Made by a program: the position numbers and the translations under genes. From Rickettsia rhipicephali str. 3-7-female6-CWPP (lineage in GTDB: Bacteria > Pseudomonadota > Alphaproteobacteria > Rickettsiales > Rickettsiaceae), in contig NC_017042.1 in NCBI RefSeq assembly GCF_000284075.1, positions 62,001 to 126,000 of the forward strand: a stretch of 64,000 nucleotides of DNA, in the 5' to 3' direction. The stretch's first letter is position 1. Every line of letters starts with the position of its first letter. Shown here piece after piece: positions 49,770 to 59,289 of this stretch. A model generated the notes under the pieces. The model saw only the letters and a program-made list of their open reading frames with translations, was not told the origin of the DNA and ran no database searches.

Positions 49770-50766
49770 TTTAGGCGGTCCAAAAGACCTTAAATCAGTG
49801 AAGCCTTTTCTATTTAATCTATTCTATGACAAAGCTATAATTAATCTACCAAATCCTTTGCGTTATATTATCGCTAAAATAATTTCTATTACTAGAGAGA
49901 AAAAATCTCAAAAAATTTATTCTTTAATCGGTGGTAAATCTTCTTTACTTCAGGAAACAGAGGAGCAGAAATTAGCACTAACCGAAAAGCTAAAGCAACT
50001 TATAAAAGAAGATTTCGCTATTTTTATAAATATGAGATATTCAGCACCGTTTGCTAAAGAAGTAATAGGTCAAATAAAAAAATATAATCCAAGCGAAATA
50101 ATATTATTGCCTCTATATTCTCAATTTTCAAGTACTACGACAGGATCATCGGTTAAAAATTTTTTACAAAACCTTGATATTGATATTCCAATTAAAACAA
50201 TTTGCTGTTATCCTCTAGAAAAAGATTTTATAAAAGCCCATGTTTCATTAATTAAAGAAAAACTATACGATAAAAATTTTCGTATATTATTTTCTGCTCA
50301 CGGGTTACCCGAAAAAATAATAAAAGCAGGCGATCCTTATAGTTTTCAAATAAAAGAAACAGTACAAGCAATAGTTAAAGAATTAAATATAAAAGATCTA
50401 GATTATAAGATAACTTATCAAAGTAGAGTAGGACCTATAGAGTGGTTAAAACCGAATACGGAAGACGAAATAGAGCTAGCAGGAAAGTTAAAAAAAGACA
50501 TAATTATCGTACCTATATCCTTTGTGTCCGAGCATGTTGAAACACTAGTAGAGCTTGATATTGAATATAAATTAATCGCAGATAAATATGAAATTCAATA
50601 TACCCGAATTCCGACACTTGGAACAAATAAAATTTTTATTAATAGTTTGACAAATATATTGCTACGATTTATTAGTAAGGTTGATACTAATTTAGTTATA
50701 AGTAGCTCTAGTACAAGAATATGTCCAAACGAATTTACTAAATGTTTGTGTAAATTAACAAATTAA
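49738..50766 (+). CDS. hemH: Ferrochelatase
   Basis: A 342-residue protein inserting iron into protoporphyrin IX. The start [14 protein letters not shown] is typical; ATG 49738 is preferred to 49726 by homology. The catalytic His is in [11 protein letters not shown], the Glu block is [15 protein letters not shown], and [13 protein letters not shown] is intact. The C-terminal [10 protein letters not shown] has Cys residues but not a clear 2Fe-2S set. It overlaps hemE, so the two are translationally coupled. Confidence 0.96.
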   Translation: MKKRIAIVLFNLGGPKDLKSVKPFLFNLFYDKAIINLPNPLRYIIAKIISITREKKSQKIYSLIGGKSSLLQETEEQKLALTEKLKQLIKEDFAIFINMRYSAPFAKEVIGQIKKYNPSEIILLPLYSQFSSTTTGSSVKNFLQNLDIDIPIKTICCYPLEKDFIKAHVSLIKEKLYDKNFRILFSAHGLPEKIIKAGDPYSFQIKETVQAIVKELNIKDLDYKITYQSRVGPIEWLKPNTEDEIELAGKLKKDIIIVPISFVSEHVETLVELDIEYKLIADKYEIQYTRIPTLGTNKIFINSLTNILLRFISKVDTNLVISSSSTRICPNEFTKCLCKLTN

Positions 50767-50777
50767 TAAGGAAAAGA

Positions 50778-51215
50778 ATGGCAAGTTACTATCTATGGTT
50801 TAAGTCAGCCCATCTGATATCTGCTATATGTTGGATGGCAGGACTTCTTTATTTACCTAGAATATATGTTTATCATACTAAAGCTAAAATAGGTAGTGAG
50901 ATAGATAGTACTTTACAAGTAATGGAGCTAAAATTACTCAGATTCATTATGAATCCGGCAATGATTAGCACATTTATTTTTGGTTTAATAAATGCTCATA
51001 TTTACGGGTTTGTTGCTCTTGATACTTGGTTTCACGTTAAAATGTTTGCAGTATTAATTTTAGTGATATTTCACGGTTTACTTGCAAGATGGCGAAAAAA
51101 TTTTGCAAATGGTAAGAATGTCCATTCAGAAAAATTTTATCGCATAGTTAATGAGATTCCGGCTATTTGTATGATTGTTGCAGTGATTATGGTTATAGTG
51201 AAACCATTTGACTAG
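50778..51215 (+). CDS. hemJ: Protoporphyrinogen IX oxidase HemJ
   Basis: A 145-residue membrane protein with four helices. The N-terminal His in FKSAHLISAICWMAGLLYLPR, RIYVYH, and the GLLARWRKNFANGKN block are family hallmarks. HemJ oxidises protoporphyrinogen, the step before ferrochelatase, so hemE-hemH-hemJ form a late haem cluster. Twelve bases after hemH with GGAAAAG as ribosome site. Confidence 0.93.
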   Translation: MASYYLWFKSAHLISAICWMAGLLYLPRIYVYHTKAKIGSEIDSTLQVMELKLLRFIMNPAMISTFIFGLINAHIYGFVALDTWFHVKMFAVLILVIFHGLLARWRKNFANGKNVHSEKFYRIVNEIPAICMIVAVIMVIVKPFD

Positions 51216-51253
51216 TACTCTCTTTATTTGAAAAGGGATTATTAAAGATATAT

Positions 51254-51355
51254 CGTCATTGCGAGCAGCGGTAAGCTGCATGGCAATCTCATGAGATAAT
51301 AACAAACTCCTAAGATTGCTTCGTCAATTACTCACGTAATTTCCTCGCAATGACG
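51254..51355. repeat. Dispersed CGTCATTGCGAG repeat
   Basis: CGTCATTGCGAGCAGCGG to CTCGCAATGACG, 102 bp, just after hemJ, where it may help end the haem transcript. A further TGAAAGGAAAGCAGGAATGACAT-type fragment follows to 51412. Confidence 0.85.
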
Positions 51356-51433
51356 TTAAAACCGATCCATGCGGGCAATGTTTTTCCGTGAAAGGAAAGC
51401 AGGAATGACATAAATAAAGCAATGTTTGTTTAT

Positions 51434-51620
51434 CTATACTTTAGCAATACCAAATATTGCTTCTAATTCTGCTAAGCGTTTTCTCTATTGCGTTGATATC
51501 TCTCTTTTTCAAAGGTCTTTCTAGCAACTCTACTATCTCAACTTTTAGGATTTCTAAATTTTCTTTTGAAGTAAACTCTGCTACGGGTTCAGGTAGGCTC
51601 TTGTTAGTTTGGTTGGGCAT
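51434..51620 (-). pseudogene. Small helical protein, probably frameshifted
   Basis: From ATG 51620 (GGGAG seven bases upstream): MPNQTNKSLPEPVAEFTSKE then ILKVEIVELLERPLKKRDI. The open frame is 59 residues, ending RIRSNIWYC, but a +1 shift near 51470 would instead give LAELEAIFGIAKV and a stop at 51434, a more natural helical end. I do not recognise the family. It directly follows, in reading direction, the multi-hairpin stretch 51641-51865. Confidence 0.45.
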
Positions 51621-51640
51621 GTAGTTACTCCCGATTAATT

Positions 51641-51865
51641 AAACTTAAATTGCTTAAGTTTCAACCACCGAAGAGAAATAACCCCTTGGTGGTCAGGGGG
51701 AGTTAGCAAAACTGAAAAGTCAGCTATAATAGGTTTTGCTTAAAGCAATGCTTTAAGCTCTGGACATACCTATATCTCCCCGACCATAAGGTCGAGGATT
51801 ACATCAGTTATGTGAGAGATTTTCTCACTTTTGGTTACACCCCGAAATAGTGTTTTACTATTTTC
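51641..51865 (-). ncRNA. Unidentified multi-hairpin element (leader or ncRNA candidate)
   Basis: Seven consecutive stem-loops in 225 bp: AAACTTAA/TTAAGTTT (51641-51661); CCACC/GGTGG (51665-51692); AGCAAAAC/GTTTTGCT (51705-51740); GCTTAAAGC/GCTTTAAGC with loop AAT (51738-51758); CCCCGACC/GGTCGAGG (51778-51797); GTGAGA/TCTCAC (51812-51828); GAAATAGT/ACTATTTTC (51844-51865). It is richer in GC pairing than its surroundings and contains no open frame. It could be the structured 5' leader of the small gene at 51620 or an independent RNA. It resembles none of the common bacterial RNAs I know. Confidence 0.45.
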
Positions 51866-52017
51866 AGTTAAAGCTTATACCTAACTTCCTTTAAAAGTCA
51901 ATCTATAACTTATTTTAAACTAATAGTTTATTTATCTAAAAGATTTTTTTATTTCTAATATAAGTTGTAAAATTTATTTAGAGTATCTATAATTCATAAA
52001 AAATAATATGGAACATT

Positions 52018-52824
52018 ATGAATAATAGCGATGAACTTAATAAGTTAGTAATCTCTAAAGATAAAACCATTAGAAGAATTTTGCATAATAACAAATGATG
52101 GTTTTCAGTAGTTGACGTAGTAGGAACATTGACTGATAGATAGTAGTGACCCTGGAGCTTATTGAAGAAAACTAAAACAAAGGTTAAACGAAGAAAAAAG
52201 TGAGGTCGTGACAAATTGTCACGGACTGAAATTAACTGCCACAGATGGAAAAAATATATAACATACAGAGTCATTACTTCGTATTATACAATCTATTCCG
52301 TCTCCAAAGGCAGAACCGTTTAAACAATGGCTTGCTAAAGTCGGTTATGAGAGGATTCAAGAAATTTCTGATCCGGAAAAGTCAATTGATAGAGCAAGGG
52401 ATAATTGGAAACGACACGGTCGTAGCAAGAAATGGATTCAACAATGTATGATGTGGATGGGGCAGGAAACACGAAATAAAGAAATAAATTAACTGATTAC
52501 TGGAAAATCATGAAGTAACAAAAGAGAATGAATTTGCTATATTAACTAATATTCTTCATCAAGAATGGGCTGGTATAACTGTTAAAGAACACAAAAATAT
52601 AAAGGGCTTAACAAATCAAAATTTACGTGATCACATGAATGAAGCAGAATTAATTTTTACTGCTCTTGCTGAATTATCTACTCGTCAGGTAGTAGAAACT
52701 AATAATGCAACAGGAATGGAAGAAAATAAGGTTGCAGGTAAAATAGGAGGAAGTATAGCTAAAAACGCTAAAAACGGCCTTGGAAAATAAAACTGGTAAA
52801 AAAGTAATCTCAACACACCGAAAT
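52018..52824 (+). pseudogene. BRO-N / phage antirepressor-like protein remnant
   Basis: MNNSDELNKLVISKDKTIRRIL, then WFSVVDVVGTLTDS (after a stop at 52098), SDPGAYW, LKQRLNEEKSEVVTNCHGLKLTATDG, LLRIIQSIPSPKAEPFKQWLAKVGYERIQEISDP and SIDRARDNWKRHGRS. The C-terminal part NIKGLTNQNLRDHMNEAELIFTALAELSTRQ follows in yet other frames. The order matches BRO-N plus Rha/DinD-like phage proteins. Stops and frameshifts are many, so it is a fossil prophage or plasmid gene. Confidence 0.8.
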
Positions 52825-52859
52825 AGCATTTTGTCATTCCGGTTATGATTTTAAAAAAG

Positions 52860-53699
52860 TCAATTAAACTTTACTTCAGGTGGCAATGACATTAATATTG
52901 CTTCGACATTTCCATCGGTCATTAAGCCGAATTTAGTACCGCGGTCATATAACAAATTAAATTCTACATATCTACCTCGCCTTATAAGTTGGTATTCTTT
53001 CTGCTCAGCTGTCCAAGGTAAAAATAACTTACTTCTAACGATTTCAGGATACACCGACAACAAAGCCTTACCTACGTCCTGTGTAAAGGCAAAATCCTGT
53101 TCAAAATTATCGTTATTTAAGTAATCATAGAATATTCCGCCTACTCCTCTCGGCTCTTTTCGATGCTTTAGATAAAAATATTCATCACATTGCTTTTTGA
53201 ATTTAGGATAATAGCTAGAATCATACTTATCGCACGCTTCTTTAAAAACTGCATGAAACTTTACAGTTTCGTTTTCTTCCGGATAAAAAGGTGTTAAATC
53301 GCCACCGCCACCAAACCAACTTTTAGAAGTTTCTATATAACGAGTATTAAAATGCATAGCGGGAATTAGCGGCGATTTAAGATGTGCGACTAATGAAATG
53401 CCTGTTGCAAAGAATTTCCCGTCTAGCTCTGCTCCTGGAATTTCGCTGCGGAATTCGGGAGAAAATTCACCGAATACGGTAGATATATTAACCCCGACTT
53501 TTTCAAATACTTCTCCTTTCATGAGAGACATGACACCGCCACCGCCGCCGTTACGTTGCCAGCTTGAGCGTACGAACTTAGCCGGTTTTAAACCTTTGGT
53601 TTGTGCATATTCTTCTTCGATTTTTTCAAATTCTTTGCACAATAAATCACGTAAATTAGTAAACCAACTACTTGTTATTTCTTTATTTTCTATGTTCAT
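52860..53699 (-). CDS. hemF: Oxygen-dependent coproporphyrinogen III oxidase
   Basis: A 279-residue enzyme that makes protoporphyrinogen IX from coproporphyrinogen III using O2, the step between HemE and HemJ. Family blocks: SSWQRNGGGGGVMSLMKG, AMHFNTRYIE, FGGGGDLTPFYP and EPRGVGGIFYDYL, with RRGRYVEFNLLYDRGTKFGL at the end. It overlaps the upstream MHS transporter gene by 17 bases on the same strand. Confidence 0.97.
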   Translation of the reverse strand: MNIENKEITSSWFTNLRDLLCKEFEKIEEEYAQTKGLKPAKFVRSSWQRNGGGGGVMSLMKGEVFEKVGVNISTVFGEFSPEFRSEIPGAELDGKFFATGISLVAHLKSPLIPAMHFNTRYIETSKSWFGGGGDLTPFYPEENETVKFHAVFKEACDKYDSSYYPKFKKQCDEYFYLKHRKEPRGVGGIFYDYLNNDNFEQDFAFTQDVGKALLSVYPEIVRSKLFLPWTAEQKEYQLIRRGRYVEFNLLYDRGTKFGLMTDGNVEAILMSLPPEVKFN

Positions 53700-54954
53700 A
53701 ATTATTAAGCAACGATTTAATTATTTTCCTCATCATATACATAATCACTAAAAATACGGCAGCAATGATCATAATATAAAAAGCCGGAGCATAGAATAAG
53801 CCTGTGCGCTCTACAAGCCAACGAGAAATAATAGGTGAAGTTCCGCCGAATATCGCTATTGCAAAATTGTAGCTGAAAGCAACACCGGTAAATCTTTGTT
53901 CTGCCGTAAACAAGGATATAACGAATATATAAGCTGTACCTGCTATGCTTCCTGCGAGCATACCAAGCATTGTAAGAGCTATAATTTGTTGCCACATCTC
54001 TTCTGTCGACATAAGTAACATGGTCGGTAAAATCAATATCAAGATAGCAACACCAACAAGCATTGCCATTTTAAATTTTCCGATAATATCGGCAGTACCG
54101 CCAGCAAGCGGCATCGCTATCATCGCAATAAACGAACTATACGCTAAATATGATAAAGCAATAGTATTACTAAGATGCATTACATTATAATAGAAAACAT
54201 TTATATATGTTTTTACTAAATACATAACGCTGCTAGCGATAGCACCTATACACATAGTTAAAAACATCGATCTCCAAGCAGTTCTAATTACATTGGAAAA
54301 AGGTGCTTTAAGAACTTGTTTCTTTTTCTCAAGCATTTTAAAAATCGGTGTTTCCGATACACGCAATCGCAAGTAAAATCCTGCAAGACCCATAAATCCG
54401 CCAAGCAGAAAAGCAAAACGCCAAGCAAAATCTATATGAGAGAAATAACGTTCTATTATAATACCGATAAATGTTGCAATTAAGGTACCGGCGATATTTG
54501 AACCATGTACTAAACCTGCTGTAAAACCCGGTCTTAAATTTTGACGATGTTCAAGGATAAAAATTGCCGCTCCCGTTCCTTCACCGCTAATACATAAACC
54601 TTGAATAAGCCGCATTATAACTAGAGTTATAGGGGCATAAATCCCAATACTTGCATATGAGGGTATGAGACCCATAATAAAGGTCGGAATAGTCATACCT
54701 AGCATCGAAATTATTAAAGCGATACGTCTACCGTATCTATCACCGATATAACCGAATAATATGCCTCCTATCGGTCTTGTCAGAAAGCCAACCGCAAATA
54801 CTCCAAGGCTTAGAAGAATTCTAATGAATTCTGATTCGCCTGGAAAAAAAACTTGTCCAATAATCAGCGAAAAAACTGAATATACCGTAAAATCATAATA
54901 TTCGAGTACATTACCTGAAATAGCAGATAAAAAAATGAACTTAGACCTATTCAT
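53683..54954 (-). CDS. MFS transporter, metabolite:H+ symporter (MHS/ProP) family
   Basis: A 423-residue, 12-helix transporter. N-terminal ISGNVLEYYDFTVYSVFSLIIG has the MHS Glu-x-x-Asp pair. FLTRPIGGILFGYIGDRYGRR is the family loop 2-3 signature, and LIQGLCISGEGTGAAIFILEH follows. MHS members carry proline/betaine, citrate, ketoglutarate or shikimate; the substrate cannot be read from sequence. Rickettsia genomes hold several proP-like copies. A truncated paralogue is at 55376-55615. Confidence 0.9.
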   Translation of the reverse strand: MNRSKFIFLSAISGNVLEYYDFTVYSVFSLIIGQVFFPGESEFIRILLSLGVFAVGFLTRPIGGILFGYIGDRYGRRIALIISMLGMTIPTFIMGLIPSYASIGIYAPITLVIMRLIQGLCISGEGTGAAIFILEHRQNLRPGFTAGLVHGSNIAGTLIATFIGIIIERYFSHIDFAWRFAFLLGGFMGLAGFYLRLRVSETPIFKMLEKKKQVLKAPFSNVIRTAWRSMFLTMCIGAIASSVMYLVKTYINVFYYNVMHLSNTIALSYLAYSSFIAMIAMPLAGGTADIIGKFKMAMLVGVAILILILPTMLLMSTEEMWQQIIALTMLGMLAGSIAGTAYIFVISLFTAEQRFTGVAFSYNFAIAIFGGTSPIISRWLVERTGLFYAPAFYIMIIAAVFLVIMYMMRKIIKSLLNNYEHRK

Positions 54955-55059
54955 TGAGCTTTAAATAACTTAATTACTAATTAGTTATTATAGACAAGTT
55001 ACATCATTTATAAAGTGTAATTTATAATATTATTAATTACAATAAAATCATAAGCACAT

Positions 55060-55374
55060 ATGCAGTATAAATATTTAATTGTCGGCATTTTAATTCTTGT
55101 GGTGATAGTAATATGTTTTTATGGTTATAAGTTCTTGTTTAATAAACAACCTGAATCAGTTGCAAATGATTTTGAAAAAGAATTAGTAGAATGTGATAAA
55201 GCTATAAAACAAAATCCGAATGATGCAGATGCATATATTGGATATGGATTTAGACTAAGAATACTGGGACTTAGGTTTCCTGAAAAATATGAGTTGGCCC
55301 TTGAAGCTTATAACAAAGCAATTGCACTAAACCCTAATCATTTTCAGGCTTATCTTAATAAAGGAGCGGTATAG
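55060..55374 (+). CDS. Small membrane-anchored TPR protein, probably truncated
   Basis: A 104-residue frame: one transmembrane helix (YLIVGILILVVIVICFYGYKFLF), then TPR-like helices CDKAIKQNPNDADAYIGYGFRLRIL and ALEAYNKAIALNPNHFQAYLNKGA. It stops at the exact point where an unrelated transporter fragment starts on the other strand, so it is likely a cut version of a longer TPR protein. Confidence 0.6.
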   Translation: MQYKYLIVGILILVVIVICFYGYKFLFNKQPESVANDFEKELVECDKAIKQNPNDADAYIGYGFRLRILGLRFPEKYELALEAYNKAIALNPNHFQAYLNKGAV

Positions 55375-55375
55375 C

Positions 55376-55615
55376 TATAATACCCATCACCAAAGCAGTA
55401 CGTCTACCGAATCTATCACCTATATTACCGAAAATAATACCGCCAAGAGGTCGTACTACCAAAGCCTGTAGCAAATACCACAAAAGTTAAAGTCTCTCGC
55501 ATTTCTGGATCCAGAAAAAATGCTGCCCTATAATATAAGCAAATTGCGCATATAATGCATAATCATACCATTCTAAAGCGTTGCCGATCATGCCGGATAT
55601 TACTACTTTTCTCAT
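55376..55615 (-). pseudogene. N-terminal fragment of a second MHS-family transporter
   Basis: From ATG 55615: MRKVVISGMIGNALEWYDYALYAQFAYIIGQHFF, then after a shift LDPEMRETLTFVVFATGF, and after another RPLGGIIFGNIGDRFGRRTALVMGIIA. These are the first 85 or so residues of a ProP-like transporter. The rest is missing and the sequence changes abruptly into the TPR gene. Confidence 0.85.
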
Positions 55616-55724
55616 TAAGTTATTTTATTGATTTTAAAAAAGATAATAAGAGTAATATTTTATATTCTCAAGTAAAAATAGCTTTATTTTATGCGAATAG
55701 CTTTGCTTGCGTTGATACCGTAGT

Positions 55725-55843
55725 CGTCATTGCGAGAAGCGTAGCGGTGTGGCAATCTAGAACAATAATTAAAAAAATTCTGATTTACAGAATTTTTACT
55801 GGATTGCTTCATCGAATTACTGCGTAATTCTTCTCGCAATGAC
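55725..55843. repeat. Dispersed CGTCATTGCGAG repeat
   Basis: CGTCATTGCGAGAAGCGTAG to TTCTCGCAATGAC, 119 bp, with an inner AATTCTG/CAGAATT hairpin near 55776-55795. It separates the transporter fragment from the unknown gene at 55850. Bases 55616-55724 hold no clear gene. Confidence 0.85.
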
Positions 55844-55849
55844 TATACC

Positions 55850-56800
55850 CTATCTATGTTTTTCATTAACCACTTTCTTAGTTAATTTAGCATTGATTTG
55901 AGAAGGAGAAACTTTAATATTTTGTTTGATGTTTTTTGTTTTTTCTTGAGATAGAAGACTTTCTTTATCATTTTGTAATGTTTTCATAAACTTATCTATA
56001 TTGCTTTGTTCTAGTTTTATTGCATTATCATTATTCAAAATTAATCCTCCAATTTTTTCACCAAGTTCAGGTGCATATCTGATGGCAAAAATTGATGCCG
56101 GTACAACTATGATAGAAAAAGCCGCTCCCGCAGTCGCAACACTGATTGCTCCGACTAATAAAGCACAAACAGCACCGGCGATTTTTCCGGTTGCTTGTTT
56201 AAACATATTACTTTTTTGTGTAAATACTAAAGACCTCTCTAATATTTTATTAAATTCTTTCTTTATATAGATGGTTGCTTCATCAACATTATTATATTTC
56301 TTCATTGCATACATTACAGAAGCCTTAAATAATTTTTTGTGAGACTCCGCATAATTTATTATTTTGTCAAAATTCTTCTCTTTTAAAAGAGTTTTAAATA
56401 TATTTTTAATTTTTTCTTTTTCGGTACTATTTATTTCATCTCCAAAATAAACTTCTACAAGATTTTCTGCTATTATATCTTGTGATTGTTCCAAAATATT
56501 ATTCTTATTTTGCTCATTTTCGTCTTCAGAAGTAATCATTATTGCAAATAACTCTAATGCTACGGAAAAATTATCATCGTTAACAACCCGCATACCTAAA
56601 TAATTTTTGAGTCTAGAAATACATTTATTAATATATTTTTCAGCTTCTGGTTTAGAATTAAGCCTTAGCGTATAATCTATAGCAAGCATATTTGCAATAG
56701 TAGAGCAAGTAGATTTCATAAGATTATTGGCAAAATTATTAACAATATCTTTTTTAAATAAACTAGTATTTACGTTATTAAGTACTATTGCATTATTCAT
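55850..56800 (-). CDS. Unknown 316-residue protein with a hydrophobic Gly/Ala helical hairpin
   Basis: I do not recognise a family. Residues 1-200 are helical and charged, with Asn-rich stretches (TSEDENEQNKNNILEQS). Residues 205-255 are two hydrophobic segments, KIAGAVCALLVGAISVATAGAAFSI and IVVPASIFAIRYAPELGEKIGG, a hairpin like those of pore-forming or membrane-inserting proteins. The last 55 residues are Lys/Gln-rich. No signal peptide. It follows two other unknown membrane genes on the same strand (10 bases after the 211-residue gene), suggesting one operon. Confidence 0.65.
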   Translation of the reverse strand: MNNAIVLNNVNTSLFKKDIVNNFANNLMKSTCSTIANMLAIDYTLRLNSKPEAEKYINKCISRLKNYLGMRVVNDDNFSVALELFAIMITSEDENEQNKNNILEQSQDIIAENLVEVYFGDEINSTEKEKIKNIFKTLLKEKNFDKIINYAESHKKLFKASVMYAMKKYNNVDEATIYIKKEFNKILERSLVFTQKSNMFKQATGKIAGAVCALLVGAISVATAGAAFSIIVVPASIFAIRYAPELGEKIGGLILNNDNAIKLEQSNIDKFMKTLQNDKESLLSQEKTKNIKQNIKVSPSQINAKLTKKVVNEKHR

Positions 56801-56809
56801 TTTGGTAAT

Positions 56810-57445
56810 TTATTTTGAGGCTAATTCTCTGATATATAATATCAATTTAGCATAAACAAGATTAGGAGCATGATTTACTGAAAGTTTATATATATTCTTA
56901 GGTGTTAACACTTCTTCATTACGTACTCGTACAAAAGATATAAGAGTATTAGCAGGCATATAAGAATAAATTTCAGAGAATATTTTTAGAAAAGTCAAAA
57001 AATCTGCACATGCATATTTTATATTTATGCTATAATTATTTACATAAATCGATTCACCTTCTCCTTCAATCGCCTGAACATTATTTTTAAAAAATACTGA
57101 ATTTATAAATACATCTATAGGTTCTACTAAATCATATTTATTGCTTAAGCTTTTTATTTTAGGAATTAGTTCTTGATAATTTAAGCAACTCACACTACTT
57201 GGCACGCTTAAATCTACATATTTTTTGTACGATTCTAATATTTCTTCTTTAGAGTTAATGACAGAATAAAGCTTTAAAACTTCCTCTGTTAAATTTTCTT
57301 GTAAAACTTGTTTATCAAGAATAGATTTACTGTATTCTTGCTGGAAAATTTTTATTATCCAAATAGTTAAGGAAATAAAGAAGAAATATATAATAAATTG
57401 AAAAAATATAAGATTCTTTAAGTACATAATATATTTTTCAAACAT
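56810..57445 (-). CDS. Unknown bitopic membrane protein (PilO/GspM-like layout)
   Basis: A 211-residue protein. One N-terminal transmembrane helix (FFQFIIYFFFISLTIWIIKIF, residues 14-33), then a short coiled-coil (NLTEEVLKLYSVINSKEEIL) and a likely extracytoplasmic alpha/beta domain (NYSINIKYACADFLTFLKIFSEI, LISFVRVRNEE). The layout of a short cytoplasmic tail, helix, coiled coil and ferredoxin-like domain is that of PilO/GspM assembly-platform proteins. This is only an architecture match. It follows the 523-residue gene with a hairpin repeat between. Confidence 0.55.
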   Translation of the reverse strand: MFEKYIMYLKNLIFFQFIIYFFFISLTIWIIKIFQQEYSKSILDKQVLQENLTEEVLKLYSVINSKEEILESYKKYVDLSVPSSVSCLNYQELIPKIKSLSNKYDLVEPIDVFINSVFFKNNVQAIEGEGESIYVNNYSINIKYACADFLTFLKIFSEIYSYMPANTLISFVRVRNEEVLTPKNIYKLSVNHAPNLVYAKLILYIRELASK

Positions 57446-57483
57446 TATTTTTACCTTGGGTTATTAGTGCCGTTGCATGGTTT

Positions 57484-57513
57484 ATGTCATTCCCGCCTAC
57501 GCGGGAATGACAT
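57484..57513. repeat. Perfect TGTCATTCCCGC hairpin
   Basis: Arms ATGTCATTCCCGC and GCGGGAATGACAT (13 bp each) around CTAC. It lies between two genes of one apparent operon. Confidence 0.9.
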
Positions 57514-57519
57514 GGAATA

Positions 57520-59091
57520 TTACGTTTTATTATCAACTATATTAACCGATAAAGGAATTACTACCTGACCGAATATATCAAGTATTTTATCCTTATAAAT
57601 AACATAATCTATCTGCAAATTAGATAATTTATTTTTTACGTTTGTCATATAATCATCTAGCATCTTTAGAGATTCATCTACCGATAGATTATTAGTATGA
57701 TATTTAAGTATTAATTTGATTATTAATTGTCTCTTAGAAACTAACAAACTATTATCTATATTTGTTAATTCCCATTTAATTTCTTCTAATTTAAAAGCCG
57801 GATTTAAAGTAATTATTAGCCTTTTAAGTAAATCAAACGGCAGTGGTACCGGTGCTTCTAGTAATTTTTCTATTACATATAAATCAGCTAGGCTAGTAGT
57901 ATTTTTAATATAAGGATATTTATATTTGAGACCATCATATTCTTGATTTGTTGCATAATATTTTTCATTAATAGAGTTTATGTCTTTGTAATTTTGTTTT
58001 GTATTATATTTGATAATACCGACCACTAATATTAATATTATAAGTAATGCACTATATAATTTAAATGTCAGATCCTTTATAGTAACTAGTTTTTTTATTG
58101 ATTTTAAATTATTATTATAAGCGGGAAAACTCTTATATTCTAGAAACAGTCTACTAATATTCGTATCTATAAATCTTTCTTTTTCTAGAGTTTGCTTATT
58201 TAGTATATTATCAACCGGTATAAAGATTACAGGACGTTCTTCAAAATTTGTTGATTCTAATAAAGATTTTAACTCTTCATCTACTATAAGAATTATACAG
58301 GCTCTTTGGTCAAGAGTACTTATATAATTTTTAAATAATATCAAACAATCATTAATTTCTTGTTCTATAATACCTTGAACATAGCCGGTTGTTTTATCAA
58401 ATGGATACTCAAGATTTCTAATTGTTATTATATTATTTTTATGTTTGATAATAAATTTTATACCGCTAGCTTGTGATACATATACACAAATTTGAAAATA
58501 ATCATTATATTTATCATTTTCTATATTCTGCACTATTTTATTTATAATAACTTTTAGCTCTAACGTTAAAAAGTAAATTCCTTTTAAATCAAGAGATCTT
58601 TTATCTATAATGCATGAAATTATATCACTTAAAGGTGTTTCAAATGGATACGACATAATTAAAGTCGACCAAATTTCACTTGGGGTAGTAGTAATTTCGT
58701 AAACACAATGTGCTATAATGTCTTCTTTATTAAAATAACCTTCAATAAATTGTTCAATAGGATCAAGTTTAACTATTGACTGTAATATAGGTATTTGATC
58801 GTGCCGTGTTTTACATTCCCTGCCGTCAAGTAAAAAATAAATATCGCTTTTTGGAAATTTACTAAAAAAGTTTTTATAAGGATTTAAGTCTATCTGTTCC
58901 CGAGTAGGGATAAATAATTTATCTAATAATTTATTATCGAGAAAAGTACTAAGAAATACACCTTTATTACCTAGTAACACCACAATCTTTTTTCTTTTGA
59001 AAGAAAATATTTTTAATTTTGTAGCAAATTGAACAAAATGTAATTTGATCGAATCAAAAATATTTTTCATAAATAAATTTATTTTAATCAT
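57520..59091 (-). CDS. Unknown bitopic membrane protein (GspL / PilM-PilN-like layout)
   Basis: A 523-residue protein. Residues 1-340 are cytoplasmic and alpha/beta; the opening [21 protein letters not shown] and the phrase IYFLLDGRE suggest an actin-like or RNase H-like fold. One transmembrane helix lies near 347-366 ([18 protein letters not shown]). The remaining 155 residues, with [27 protein letters not shown], resemble the extracytoplasmic part of PilN/GspL. Together with the next gene this recalls a type II secretion or type IV pilus platform pair. No catalytic motif supports this, so it is inference. The start may be the ATG at 59070 (KNIFDSIK). Confidence 0.55.
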   Translation of the reverse strand: MIKINLFMKNIFDSIKLHFVQFATKLKIFSFKRKKIVVLLGNKGVFLSTFLDNKLLDKLFIPTREQIDLNPYKNFFSKFPKSDIYFLLDGRECKTRHDQIPILQSIVKLDPIEQFIEGYFNKEDIIAHCVYEITTTPSEIWSTLIMSYPFETPLSDIISCIIDKRSLDLKGIYFLTLELKVIINKIVQNIENDKYNDYFQICVYVSQASGIKFIIKHKNNIITIRNLEYPFDKTTGYVQGIIEQEINDCLILFKNYISTLDQRACIILIVDEELKSLLESTNFEERPVIFIPVDNILNKQTLEKERFIDTNISRLFLEYKSFPAYNNNLKSIKKLVTIKDLTFKLYSALLIILILVVGIIKYNTKQNYKDINSINEKYYATNQEYDGLKYKYPYIKNTTSLADLYVIEKLLEAPVPLPFDLLKRLIITLNPAFKLEEIKWELTNIDNSLLVSKRQLIIKLILKYHTNNLSVDESLKMLDDYMTNVKNKLSNLQIDYVIYKDKILDIFGQVVIPLSVNIVDNKT

Positions 59092-59143
59092 AATTCAGTG
59101 TATTTTACTATACTGGACGTCATTTCTGCGTGGATACCCGAAC

Positions 59144-59240
59144 CGTCATTGCGAACGACTGATAAGGAGCGTGGCAACCTCAGGACTTTGGCACGAGATT
59201 GCGTACGTACAATTACTACGTAATTTTCCTCGCAATGACG
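59144..59240. repeat. Dispersed CGTCATTGCGAA repeat upstream of alaS
   Basis: CGTCATTGCGAACGACTG to CTCGCAATGACG, preceded by GGACGTCATTTCTGCG and GGATACCCG. A closely related composite (GGACGTCATT ... GGATACCCG ... GTCATTG) follows alaS at 61943-62076, so alaS is bracketed by direct copies. Confidence 0.8.
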
Positions 59241-59289
59241 AAAAATGATCCTCTCCGGAATGACATAACATTAAATAATATATCTTACC

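Noticed and set aside
51641-51865. Multi-hairpin stretch as tmRNA, RNase P RNA or 6S RNA
   Set aside because: No tRNA-like ends, no tag-like frame, no conserved RNase P P4 core, and no single long bulged duplex as in 6S RNA.
53717-53995. 92-codon frame antiparallel in register to the MHS transporter
   Set aside because: It is a shifted-frame shadow of a clearly conserved transporter gene, rich in Tyr/Arg/Ser without domain features.
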